Positions 6,862 through 13,133 of a stretch of 13,341 nucleotides of DNA are shown here, piece after piece. The stretch is taken from positions 1-13,341 of the forward strand of contig CABUGI010000052.1 of the NCBI GenBank assembly GCA_902491055.1. The letters are read 5' to 3'. The notes under the pieces are model-generated. The model searched no databases and had not been told where the DNA came from. It was given only the letters and a program-made list of their open reading frames with translations. The stretch's first letter is position 1, and every line of letters starts with the position of its first letter. The translations under genes and the position numbers were made by a program. This stretch comes from an uncultured Collinsella sp. (GTDB taxonomy: Bacteria > Actinomycetota > Coriobacteriia > Coriobacteriales > Coriobacteriaceae).

Positions 6862-6905
6862 GGGCGGCTTTACGTTGCCTAAAAGCTCAGTAAAGACGCC
6901 CGCCC
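6862..6905 (-). terminator. Imperfect terminator hairpin after the secreted-protein gene
   Basis: On the minus strand GGGCGG (6900-6905), a four-base bulge and CTTTAC (6890-6895) pair with GTAAAG (6868-6873) and CCGCCC (6862-6867), followed by GTTCTTTATG. It is located 29 bases after the stop at 6934. The U-tract is interrupted. Confidence 0.5.
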
Positions 6906-6933
6906 ATCATGTGCCAATTTTCCTTATGGCAGA

Positions 6934-7707
6934 TTACCAACCGGTATAGTAGTCGGTAGTTCCGGCGGCGCAGCCGGAGTCATAGACCTTGCACTCGCCC
7001 TTGGAACCGGTAAACGTGGAGCCCTGAGCCTTATCGCCCGCGGCAACAACGTAATAGCCGTCGGAATCGCGCCAGAAGCCCTCAGAATCCTGAGTCCATT
7101 CGCCCGTGCGATAGTGATAAAGCACATTGCTGCTGTAATAGGTCTCGCGGCGCCCGTTGTAGTTATTGACACCCGCAGAGCGCGTCAGGCCCGATCCGTT
7201 CGCGTAGGACGCGGCAGACGCGTAAGGCGGAGTGTAACCGGCGTTGTAGTACGAAGCCTGGGCGGCCTCGGCAGCCTCCGCCTCGGCGGCAGCCTCGAGC
7301 GCTTCGCACTTGGCATCCTCAAGCGCAGCGCGCAGCTCATCGAGCTCGGTCGACTTGGCGTCGACCTCCCCCATCGTCAACAGGCTGCCCGCACCGTCGA
7401 TGCACTCTTGAAGCACGGCACGCTCGTCATCGGTGGCATAGTCACCATACATATTCATAATGATCTGAGCGCGCATCTCAAGGGAATCGCGCTTGGCCTC
7501 CATCGAGGCGTTCCACTCCTGCATGGAACCATAACCATCGCCGCGATAGTCAACGGGCTGCACCAGCGTCGCCTCGGACGGCGTAGGTCCAACCGTATCG
7601 GATAGTGTTGCCGCGTGGGCATCGGTTGCACCGGCGCCCGCCAAAAGTGCCACGGTCAGAGCGGCGGAAAGGGCGGCGGCTTTCGGTTTTCGTGAATCAA
7701 TCCTCAT
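6934..7707 (-). CDS. Secreted protein with C-terminal Tyr/Trp-rich cell-wall-type module
   Basis: This 257-residue protein starts with a Sec signal peptide (basic MRIDSRKPK, hydrophobic core to residue 25, likely cleavage after AHA at residue 32). A hydrophilic middle region (about 35-125) contains EVDAKSTELDELRAALEDAK and an Ala/Glu-rich helical run (EALEAAAEAEAAEAAQ) that may form a coiled coil. The last 80 residues (VLYHYRTGEWTQDSEGFWRD, then GYYVVAAGDKAQG, then KVYDSGCAAGTTDYYTGW) resemble a module I associate with secreted wall-active proteins of Coriobacteria and Firmicutes, with a 3D/RlpA-like barrel flavour. That link is from memory and unverified. No catalytic domain is evident before it. 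I chose the ATG at 7707 because it places the signal at the N-terminus; GGAGG is 11 bases upstream. The frame is open to 8013, but that extension covers the metY terminator and intergenic DNA. Confidence 0.75.
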   Translation of the reverse strand: MRIDSRKPKAAALSAALTVALLAGAGATDAHAATLSDTVGPTPSEATLVQPVDYRGDGYGSMQEWNASMEAKRDSLEMRAQIIMNMYGDYATDDERAVLQECIDGAGSLLTMGEVDAKSTELDELRAALEDAKCEALEAAAEAEAAEAAQASYYNAGYTPPYASAASYANGSGLTRSAGVNNYNGRRETYYSSNVLYHYRTGEWTQDSEGFWRDSDGYYVVAAGDKAQGSTFTGSKGECKVYDSGCAAGTTDYYTGW

Positions 7708-7801
7708 GTAGCTGGAAACCTCCGTAGTGCGTTTTTGCTGCGTTTGAGCTGCGTGTGATTCGATCGCGCTGCATAGTACCCCGAGCAAATCGCGACCTGC
7801 G

Positions 7802-7861
7802 GTTTTACTCAAAAGGCGCACGTCAATTGCGTAAAACTCACATCCTCTTAACAGGAGTTTT
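7802..7861. promoter_or_regulatory. Overlapping inverted repeats upstream of the secreted-protein gene
   Basis: GTTTTAC (7802-7808) is inverted as GTAAAAC (7831-7837), and AAAACTC (7833-7839) is inverted as GAGTTTT (7855-7861). The central block is shared by both dyads, so only one can form at a time. They lie 95-155 bases upstream of the start at 7707. The rest of the 312-base gap (7708-8019) holds the metY terminator and a large inverted repeat, with no gene. I found no convincing -35/-10 pair for the secreted-protein gene. Confidence 0.3.
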
Positions 7862-7873
7862 CCACATCTCGAT

Positions 7874-7977
7874 TGCATAAAGCATGCCAAAAACCCTGTT
7901 TTTGCACCCGCTCTATGCAAAAAAGGCGCCTGTGCAACCATTGTTCGCACAGGCGCCTTGAGCAGGCATTTTATGCA
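7874..7977. repeat. Long-range inverted repeat enclosing the metY terminator
   Basis: TGCATAAAGCATGCC (7874-7888) is inverted as GGCATTTTATGCA (7965-7977), identical except for a two-base insertion. A further TATGCAA copy in the inverted sense lies at 7914-7920. The strong terminator hairpin at 7919-7959 lies inside. The whole could be a decayed mobile or palindromic repeat, or an extended terminator structure. Confidence 0.45.
7919..7959 (-). terminator. Strong rho-independent terminator of metY
   Basis: A perfect 13-base-pair stem, AAGGCGCCTGTGC (7923-7935) with GCACAGGCGCCTT (7947-7959), has an 11-base loop. Read on the minus strand it ends in a TTTTTT run (7919-7924). It lies 60 bases after the metY stop at 8020. 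Confidence 0.88.
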
Positions 7978-8019
7978 GTTATACCTATCGAGTCGCAAGG
8001 GGTCCTTGCACAAGTCGCC

Positions 8020-9330
8020 TTACTCGTCCAGCGCGGCGAAGGCCTGCTTCAGATCCCAAATGATATCCTCGGCGTTCTCGGTACCGATGGAAAGACGGAT
8101 CGTGGAGGGCGTGATGTTCTGCTCGGCGAGCTCCTCGGCAGAGAGCTGGGAGTGCGTAGTGGTAGCCGGGTGCACGACGAGCGACTTGACGTCGGCCACG
8201 TTGGCGAGCAGCGAGAAGACCTGCAGATGGTCGATGAACTTCCAAGCTGCCTCCTGGCCACCCTTAATCTCAAAGGTAAAGATCGAGGCACCGCCGTTGG
8301 GGAAGTACTTCTGATAGAGCTCGTGATCGGGGTGCTCAGACAGGCTCGGGTGGTTCACCTTGGCGACATGGCTATCACCAGCCAGGAACTCAACGACCTT
8401 CTTGGTGTTCTCGACATGACGGTCAACGCGCAGCGACAGAGTCTCGGTGCCCTGGAGCAGGATCCAAGCGTTGAACGGGCTGATGCAGGCGCCCTCGTCA
8501 CGCAGCAGGATGGCGCGGACATAGGTTGCGAAGGCGGCGGGACCGGCAGCCTCGGCAAACGAGACGCCATGGTAGGAGGGGTTGGGCTCGGCGATCTGCT
8601 CATACTTGCCGCTCGCCTTCCAATCGAAGTTACCGCCGTCGACGATCACACCGCCCAGCGAGGTGCCGTGGCCGCCGATGAACTTGGTTGCGGAGTGGAC
8701 GACGATGTTGGCACCATGCTCCAGCGGACGGAACAGATACGGGGTGCCGAAGGTGTTGTCGACGACAACCGGTAAACCGTGCTTCTTGGCGATCTCGGAG
8801 ATGGCGTCGATATTGGGGATGTCAGAATTGGGGTTGCCGAGCGTCTCGAGGTAGATGACCGTGGTGTTGTCCTTGATGGCCCCCTCGACCTCTTCCAGGT
8901 TATGAGCGTCGACAAACGTGGTCTCGACGCCAAACTGGGAGAGCGTATGCTCCAGCAGGTTGTAGGAGCCACCGTAGATGGTCTTCTGAGCCACCACGTG
9001 GTCACCGGCCTGGGCAAGAGCCTGCAGGGTATAGGTGATGGCAGCAGCACCGGAGGCGACGGCGAGACCTGCCACGCCACCCTCGAGTGCGGCGATACGG
9101 TCCTCGAAGACGCCCTGGGTGGAGTTGGTCAGACGGCCGTAGATGTTACCGGCGTCGGCAAGACCAAAGCGGTCGGCGGCGTGCTGGGAGTTGCGGAACA
9201 CATAGCTCGTGGTCTGGTAGATAGGCACGGCGCGGGAGTCGGATGCAGGATCGGCACTCTCCTGGCCAACGTGAAGCTGCAGGGTATCGAAACCAAAGGT
9301 GTGCTCGGGGTTGTTGATGAACTGGCTCAT
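8020..9330 (-). CDS. metY: O-acetylhomoserine sulfhydrylase (aminocarboxypropyltransferase)
   Basis: This 436-residue PLP enzyme of the Cys/Met metabolism family makes homocysteine from O-acetylhomoserine and sulfide, the direct-sulfhydrylation route to methionine. The N-terminus (FGFDTLQLHVGQESADPASD, then RAVPIYQTTSYVF) is typical of this subgroup. PLP-site residues are visible: SGAAAITY (residues 93-100), D191 in VVDNTFGTPYL, and the Schiff-base lysine K216 in HSATKFIGGHG. Length near 430 separates it from cystathionine gamma-synthase and lyase (about 380-400). The ATG at 9330 has AAGGAG seven bases upstream. A 180-base leader with a small cysteine-containing ORF, a good promoter and a divergent LysR-type gene lie upstream, so expression probably follows sulfur-amino-acid supply. 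That last point is inference. Confidence 0.93.
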   Translation of the reverse strand: MSQFINNPEHTFGFDTLQLHVGQESADPASDSRAVPIYQTTSYVFRNSQHAADRFGLADAGNIYGRLTNSTQGVFEDRIAALEGGVAGLAVASGAAAITYTLQALAQAGDHVVAQKTIYGGSYNLLEHTLSQFGVETTFVDAHNLEEVEGAIKDNTTVIYLETLGNPNSDIPNIDAISEIAKKHGLPVVVDNTFGTPYLFRPLEHGANIVVHSATKFIGGHGTSLGGVIVDGGNFDWKASGKYEQIAEPNPSYHGVSFAEAAGPAAFATYVRAILLRDEGACISPFNAWILLQGTETLSLRVDRHVENTKKVVEFLAGDSHVAKVNHPSLSEHPDHELYQKYFPNGGASIFTFEIKGGQEAAWKFIDHLQVFSLLANVADVKSLVVHPATTTHSQLSAEELAEQNITPSTIRLSIGTENAEDIIWDLKQAFAALDE

Positions 9331-9384
9331 GATGATCTCCTTGATCGAACAAAAGTAAATAAAAAGAGAGAAGTAAGTCGCTGT

Positions 9385-9416
9385 CTCCTGATCACGCCGA
9401 CGGGCGCAAACAGGAG
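9385..9416 (-). promoter_or_regulatory. Hairpin in the metY leader carrying the CTGTTTGC loop motif
   Basis: On the minus strand CTCCTG (9411-9416) pairs with CAGGAG (9385-9390), with a smaller inner stem (GGCG 9403-9406 with CGCC 9395-9398). CTGTTTGC occupies 9406-9413, at the same place relative to the stem as in elements R1 and R2. An alternative pairing, CGGGC with GCCCG just upstream, would exclude it. The hairpin overlaps the end and stop of the leader ORF. The U-rich stretch that follows begins about ten bases later, so it is not a clean terminator. Confidence 0.4.
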
Positions 9417-9445
9417 CCCGGCATTCGTCTTGGTAAGCAATTCAT
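9392..9445 (-). CDS. Putative 17-residue leader peptide of metY
   Basis: The ATG at 9445 has a perfect AGGAGG (9453-9458) seven bases upstream and encodes MNCLPRRMPGSCLRPSA, ending in TGA at 9392-9394. It lies within the predicted metY leader, 61 bases before the metY start. Two of 17 residues are cysteine, and its 3' half overlaps mutually exclusive hairpins (CTCCTG/CAGGAG and CGGGC/GCCCG). Its own ribosome binding site can also pair with the CGGGCTCC inside the ORF. This fits translation-dependent attenuation; cysteine-rich leader peptides upstream of sulfur genes are known in Actinobacteria. Function is inferred. Confidence 0.5.
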   Translation of the reverse strand: MNCLPRRMPGSCLRPSA

Positions 9446-9513
9446 ATGCGGGCCTCCTTTCGCATCCCGGTTCTGTGGTCGGTTTAATTACCTACCGCCT
9501 TTGTGTGTTTTGA

Positions 9514-9542
9514 ATAGTACGAGCATTGTTTCGCTCGGTCAA
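9514..9542 (-). promoter_or_regulatory. Sigma-70-type promoter of metY
   Basis: TTGACC (9537-9542) and TACTAT (9514-9519) are separated by exactly 17 bases on the minus strand, giving a start near 9507 and a leader of about 180 bases. The spacer contains GAGC/GCTC as a small dyad. Confidence 0.72.
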
Positions 9543-9563
9543 TCACTTAAAAGCGCTAACCTG

Positions 9564-9582
9564 TTATCGGTTTTTTAGATAA
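9564..9582. promoter_or_regulatory. LysR-type operator in the metY/regulator divergent region
   Basis: TTATC (9564-9568) and GATAA (9578-9582) form an inverted repeat with a nine-base spacer, giving the T-N11-A signature of LysR-family sites. It is centred near -66 from the predicted metY start, the usual activation position, and 31 bases upstream of the regulator's own ATG. An adjacent GATAACTATC (9578-9587) may be a second, proximal half-site. Confidence 0.55.
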
Positions 9583-9603
9583 CTATCGAAAGGACGGGCG
9601 CCG

Positions 9604-10506
9604 ATGACCCTCCAGCAGCTTCGCTTTTTGATCGCCGTGGCAGAATCCGGCTCAATTAACGCCGCAGCGCAGCGCCTCTATACCGCACAGTCCAATATCT
9701 CCAACGCCGTCAAAAGCCTCGAGCAGGAGCTCCATCTGGAAATCTTTACGCGCTCCAGCCGCGGCGTCACGCTCACCAACGACGGTACCGAGCTTTTAGG
9801 CTATGCGCGCCAGGTCGTGGAGCAGGCAGATATGCTCGAGGCCCGCTACGAGGACGGCGGTACACCCCAGGCGCGCCTTGCCATCTCGGCCCAACACTAC
9901 GCGTTTTCGGTCGAGGCCTTTGTCAACGTCGTCGAGCGCTGCCGCGACAGCAAGTTCGAGTTCATCATGCGCGAGACCACCACCTCGCAAATCATCGACG
10001 ACGTCCGCGCATTTCGCAGCGATATCGGCATTCTGTATCTGGATGACTTTAACGCCCGCGTCCTGCAGAAGGCCTTCGCCGACGCCCGCGCAAGCTTCCA
10101 TCCCCTCTTCGACGCGACGGTCCACGTCTTCGTTAGCGAGCGCCATCCACTCGCACGCCGCCCTCAACTGTCCCTTGCCGACCTCACGCCCTATACGCGC
10201 TACAGCTTTGAGCAGGGAACCTCAAACTCCTTCTATTACGCCGAGGAACCTTTTAGCTATATCCCCTGCGACCGCAACATTCGAATCTCGGACCGCGGAA
10301 CGCTCACTAACTTACTTATCACGTCGAACGGTTACACCTTGTCGACCGGTGTCCTCTCCAATGAAATGCAATGGGGTATGGCATCGATCCCGTTAGCAGA
10401 CGCCCCAACGATGCACGTAGGCTATATCATGCACGACGAGCGCAAGCCCTCTCCCCTCTTGCAGCAATACCTCGACGAGCTCAACCGCATCATCCACGCC
10501 AACTAA
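9604..10506 (+). CDS. LysR-family transcriptional regulator
   Basis: This 300-residue protein has the standard LysR layout: an N-terminal winged helix-turn-helix (residues about 2-60; SINAAAQRLYTAQSNISNAV, then KSLEQELHLEIFTRSSRGVTL), a linker helix (DGTELLGYARQVVEQADMLE), and a periplasmic-binding-like effector domain from about residue 90. GAAAGGA lies nine bases before the ATG. It is divergent from metY with a T-N11-A operator between them, so metY and its own gene are the likely targets. The effector is probably a sulfur or methionine-pathway metabolite (by analogy with CysB and MetR), but the sequence does not show which. Confidence 0.92.
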   Translation: MTLQQLRFLIAVAESGSINAAAQRLYTAQSNISNAVKSLEQELHLEIFTRSSRGVTLTNDGTELLGYARQVVEQADMLEARYEDGGTPQARLAISAQHYAFSVEAFVNVVERCRDSKFEFIMRETTTSQIIDDVRAFRSDIGILYLDDFNARVLQKAFADARASFHPLFDATVHVFVSERHPLARRPQLSLADLTPYTRYSFEQGTSNSFYYAEEPFSYIPCDRNIRISDRGTLTNLLITSNGYTLSTGVLSNEMQWGMASIPLADAPTMHVGYIMHDERKPSPLLQQYLDELNRIIHAN

Positions 10507-10520
10507 CCGTCGGAAGACGG
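10507..10520 (+). other. Short hairpin directly after the regulator stop codon
   Basis: CCGTC (10507-10511) and GACGG (10516-10520) close a GGAA (GNRA-type) tetraloop immediately after the TAA. There is no U-tract, so termination is doubtful. It may protect the 3' end of the message. Confidence 0.3.
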
Positions 10521-10561
10521 GGTAGAAATCGTAGATTGCTAGCCCCCGGCGGGCATGGCGC

Positions 10562-10567
10562 TACAAT
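10562..10567 (+). promoter_or_regulatory. Candidate -10 element of rnhA
   Basis: TACAAT in the context GCGCTACAATGG lies 38 bases before the GTG start of rnhA. No good -35 is found at 16-18 bases (TTGCTA is 20 bases away). A similar GCGCTACACT precedes the gene at 11167. Confidence 0.35.
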
Positions 10568-10605
10568 GGTCACTCACACGAAACGCACCCAACGAAAGGA
10601 ACCAT

Positions 10606-11091
10606 GTGAAGGTCATCATCTATACCGACGGCTCGGCCCGATCAAATCCGGGACGCGGCGGCTACGGCGCCGTGCTCAAGTACACCAACCCCGCCGGCAA
10701 GACCTTCACCTCCGAGCTTTCGCGTGGCTACGCCAAGACTACCAACAACCGCATGGAGCTCATGGCGGTCATCGTGGCGCTCGAGGCACTTAACCGCCCC
10801 TGCGAGGTCGAGGTCCATTCCGATTCGCAGTACGTCGTCAACGCCTTCAACAAGCACTGGATCGACGGCTGGAAAAAGCGCGGGTGGAAAACCGCCAACA
10901 AGCAGCCCGTCAAGAACCGCGACCTGTGGGAGCGACTGCTTGCCGCAAAGAGCAAGCACAAAGTGGAGTTCATCTGGGTTAAGGGCCACGCCGGCCATGA
11001 GCTCAACGAGCGCTGCGACGAGCTTGCCACCACGGCGGCCGACGGCAGCAACCTCGATATCGACGCCGGCTTTAACGAGAGCGACCTATAA
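10606..11091 (+). CDS. rnhA: Ribonuclease HI
   Basis: This 161-residue enzyme cuts the RNA strand of RNA-DNA hybrids, removing R-loops and primers in the cytoplasm. All four catalytic carboxylates are present: D8 (IYTDGSARSNPG), E51 (NNRMELMAV), D73 (HSDSQYVV) and D138 (ERCDELA), plus the catalytic-loop H128 (KGHAGHELN). It is the length of bacterial RNase HI. The start is the GTG at 10606: AAAGGA is five bases upstream and the product then begins MKVIIYTDGS. An ATG overlapping it by one base (10604) is followed at once by TGA, and the in-frame ATG at 10555 lies before the candidate -10. It is followed after 75 bases by an oxidoreductase gene with its own promoter-like sequence. Confidence 0.95.
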   Translation: MKVIIYTDGSARSNPGRGGYGAVLKYTNPAGKTFTSELSRGYAKTTNNRMELMAVIVALEALNRPCEVEVHSDSQYVVNAFNKHWIDGWKKRGWKTANKQPVKNRDLWERLLAAKSKHKVEFIWVKGHAGHELNERCDELATTAADGSNLDIDAGFNESDL

Positions 11092-11127
11092 CGGCGTTTT
11101 CGCACGCTATTTCCTGCCCCCTCGCGC

Positions 11128-11133
11128 TACACT
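11128..11133 (+). promoter_or_regulatory. Candidate -10 element of the second oxidoreductase gene
   Basis: TACACT in GCGCTACACTCAT lies 33 bases before the ATG at 11167 and resembles the element in front of rnhA. No matching -35 is evident. Confidence 0.3.
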
Positions 11134-11166
11134 CATCCTGTAAACCGAACGGCACGAGGGGGATAC

Positions 11167-12273
11167 ATGCTGCGTATAGCGACCATCGGCACATCCATGA
11201 TTACCGACGACTTTATCCAGGTCGTCAACGCCAACGACCAAGCCGCGTTTGTGGGCACGCTCTCGCGCGATGCAGATCGTGGCGCCGCCTTCACCGCTGA
11301 GCACGGCGGCGAGCGTAACTTCACCGCACTTGACGAGCTTGCGTCCGCCGACGACGTCGACGCCGTCTACATCGGCAGCCCTAACGCGCTTCACTACGAG
11401 CAGGCCCTTGCCTGCATCGCCGGTGGCAAGCACGTCATCGTCGAGAAGCCCTTCTGCGCCACCGAAGCGCAGGCGCTGGAAGTCTTCCGCGCTGCCGAGG
11501 CAGCAGGTGTCGTGGCCCTCGAGGCCATGCGTCCCCTCCACGATCCCGCCTTCCACGCCATCGAGGACGCCCTGGGTGAGATCGCCCCCATCCGTCGCGC
11601 CTCATTGCGCTTTGGCAAATATTCCTCGCGCTACAACGAGATTCTCGCGGGACGCGCCACCAATATCTTCGACTGCAATATGGCATCGGGTTCCCTCATG
11701 GATATTGGCATCTACACCGTCGAGCCCATGGTCGAGATTTTCGGCATGCCCTCCGGCCTTACGAGCATGGCTACTCTGCTCGACCCCGCCACGCGACAGC
11801 TCACGCACGGCCCCATCGATGGCTGCGGTTCCATCCTCGCCAGCTACGGCGGTGGCCGTATCTCCGTCGAGCTCGCGCACTCCAAAATTACGAATGACCT
11901 GCTGCCCTCGCAGATCGAAGGCGAGCACGGCACTATCCAGATCGACCATCTGTCCACGCCCCGCAACGTCCGCATCGACTATCGCGGCGACGTCGTACGC
12001 GGCTCGGCGACCGAGGCACCGCGCGAACAGGGCGACAACGGCCGCGTGCTCGACCTTCCCAAATCGAGCAACACCATGGAATACGAACTCACAGACTTTA
12101 TCACCGCCATCGGCGGTATCTATAACGTTAAGGAAGAGATTTGGGAGACCCCGGCGGGACGCCACGAGCTCGGACACTACCGCGATGTCACGCTCGTCTC
12201 ACTGCGCATCATGGATGCCGTACGCCAGCAGGCCGGCATTACCTTCCCGGCCGACGCAGACAAGCAGGCCTAG
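11167..12273 (+). CDS. Gfo/Idh/MocA-family oxidoreductase (dihydrodiol-dehydrogenase-like)
   Basis: This 368-residue protein has an N-terminal Rossmann fold with a variant nucleotide loop (IATIGTSMIT, where GTS replaces the usual GxG), the family signature EKP at residues 93-95 (VIVEKPFCATE), a following EAMRPLHDP segment, and a C-terminal domain with GSLMDIGIYTVEP, which carries the D-x-G-x-Y pattern common in the dihydrodiol dehydrogenase branch. It is a probable NAD(P)-dependent sugar or polyol dehydrogenase; the substrate is unknown. The ATG has GAGGGGG five bases upstream. The acylphosphatase gene begins two bases after its stop, so the two are almost surely co-transcribed and translationally coupled. 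It is only distantly similar to the family member at 2887-3906. Confidence 0.9.
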   Translation: MLRIATIGTSMITDDFIQVVNANDQAAFVGTLSRDADRGAAFTAEHGGERNFTALDELASADDVDAVYIGSPNALHYEQALACIAGGKHVIVEKPFCATEAQALEVFRAAEAAGVVALEAMRPLHDPAFHAIEDALGEIAPIRRASLRFGKYSSRYNEILAGRATNIFDCNMASGSLMDIGIYTVEPMVEIFGMPSGLTSMATLLDPATRQLTHGPIDGCGSILASYGGGRISVELAHSKITNDLLPSQIEGEHGTIQIDHLSTPRNVRIDYRGDVVRGSATEAPREQGDNGRVLDLPKSSNTMEYELTDFITAIGGIYNVKEEIWETPAGRHELGHYRDVTLVSLRIMDAVRQQAGITFPADADKQA

Positions 12274-12275
12274 CG

Positions 12276-12686
12276 ATGAGCTTCTTCGATACGTTCTTCT
12301 CCAGCGTCGCCGGCGGCAGCCGCGAACTCCAAAAGCTCTCTGGCGTCGAGCTCGAGCTGCGCCGCAGGCTCACCGTGCTCGAAAGCGACGAGGCCACTCA
12401 AGACGCCCCGCAGCGCTATTTCCTGCGGTGGGAGGGGCAAGTCCAGGGCGTCGGTTTCCGCTTCACCAACACCAACCTCGCACAGGCGCGCTCCCTCACC
12501 GGCTGGGTGCGCAATATGGAAGACGGCTCGGTTGAGATGGAGCTACAGGGCACGCCGGCAAACATCGTGTCTCTGCTCGAGGCGCTTCATGCCTCCTATG
12601 AGCGCATGGGGACACGTTTTCGCCTTGTAGACGCTCAAGCTCGCACCCCGCTTGCCAACGAGGATGGTTTTAGCCCTCGCTATTAG
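12276..12686 (+). CDS. acyP: Acylphosphatase with N-terminal extension
   Basis: This 136-residue protein ends in an acylphosphatase domain (about residues 46-136) that hydrolyses acyl phosphates such as acetyl or carbamoyl phosphate. The signatures are GQVQGVGFRFT, with catalytic R62, and GWVRNMEDGSVEMELQG, with catalytic N80. Ordinary acylphosphatases have about 90-100 residues; this one carries some 45 extra N-terminal residues (MSFFDTFFSSVAGGSRELQK, then a charged ELELRRRLTVLESDE) of unknown role. The ATG at 12276 begins two bases after the stop of the oxidoreductase gene and has no good ribosome binding site of its own, which points to translational coupling. The perR promoter overlaps its stop codon. 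Confidence 0.9.
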   Translation: MSFFDTFFSSVAGGSRELQKLSGVELELRRRLTVLESDEATQDAPQRYFLRWEGQVQGVGFRFTNTNLAQARSLTGWVRNMEDGSVEMELQGTPANIVSLLEALHASYERMGTRFRLVDAQARTPLANEDGFSPRY

Positions 12687-12711
12687 TATTGTGTTCTAAA
12701 TAAGGTATCAT
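12683..12711 (+). promoter_or_regulatory. Candidate promoter of the PerR-like regulator gene
   Basis: TTAGTA (12683-12688) and TATCAT (12706-12711) are 17 bases apart, in an AT-rich island within otherwise GC-rich DNA. The -35 overlaps the acylphosphatase stop codon. I see no convincing PerR or Fur box here. Confidence 0.4.
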
Positions 12712-12747
12712 TTGCTTCATGCCGTTTACAGAAAAGAGGCGAGGCGC

Positions 12748-13128
12748 ATGGCGGTGCAAAGAAGGAATACCAGGCAGCGAAAGCTGGTTCTTGACGCTGT
12801 GCGCCAAAGCTATAACCATCCCACCGCCGACGAAATCTACAATGTCGTACGCGAACAGGATGACAAGATCAGCCGCGGCACGGTCTACCGCAACCTCAAT
12901 CTCTTAGCCGACGCCGGCGAGATTCTCTCTATTAAGACGCCGGGCGGCAGCCGCTTCGATCGCACCATCGAGCCGCACGCACATATCATCTGCACCTCGT
13001 GCAGCCGCGTCATCGACGTGCCGCTCCCCTTCGATGCCCAGCTCGACGCCAGGGCATCCGAACAAATCGGATGGAGCGTCAGCTCGCACTACACCATCTT
13101 TGAGGGACTCTGCCCCGACTGCCGGTAG
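12748..13128 (+). CDS. perR: Fur-family metalloregulator, PerR-like
   Basis: This 126-residue protein is a Fur-family repressor: winged helix (residues about 8-75; TADEIYNVV, ISRGTVYRNLNLLADAGEI) and a dimerisation domain. Structural zinc cysteines are C82/C85 (CTSC) and C122/C125 (CPDC). The regulatory metal ligands line up with those of B. subtilis PerR: H24, D71 (SRFD), H77, H79 and D90 (RVIDV, equivalent to D104, which is glutamate in Fur-type proteins and favours peroxide sensing). I therefore prefer PerR (peroxide-responsive, Fe or Mn) over Fur or Zur. I use the ATG at 12748, the natural family N-terminus, with GAGGCGAGG upstream; an in-frame TTG at 12712 would overlap the promoter. No PerR target gene is visible in the window. 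Confidence 0.85.
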   Translation: MAVQRRNTRQRKLVLDAVRQSYNHPTADEIYNVVREQDDKISRGTVYRNLNLLADAGEILSIKTPGGSRFDRTIEPHAHIICTSCSRVIDVPLPFDAQLDARASEQIGWSVSSHYTIFEGLCPDCR

Positions 13129-13133
13129 CCTTT

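Noticed and set aside
7858..7866. TTTTCCACA, one mismatch from a DnaA box
   Set aside because: A single imperfect box with no cluster, AT-rich unwinding element or dnaA/dnaN neighbours is expected by chance.
9331..9513. A SAM riboswitch in the metY leader
   Set aside because: Long leaders before metY often hold SAM-sensing RNAs, but I cannot recognise the conserved core of any SAM riboswitch class. The leader is better explained by the short ORF and hairpins.
11249..12535. Long plus-strand frame (428 codons) overlapping the second oxidoreductase
   Set aside because: Composition is Ser/Arg/Pro/Ala-rich as expected for the shifted frame of a GC-rich gene. The overlapped frames contain clear Gfo/Idh/MocA and acylphosphatase motifs.
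12683..12747. A PerR/Fur box for autoregulation in the perR promoter
   Set aside because: Only short AT-rich half-matches (TTAG with CTAA, ATCATT) are present, with no 15-base palindrome resembling TTATAATNATTATAA.
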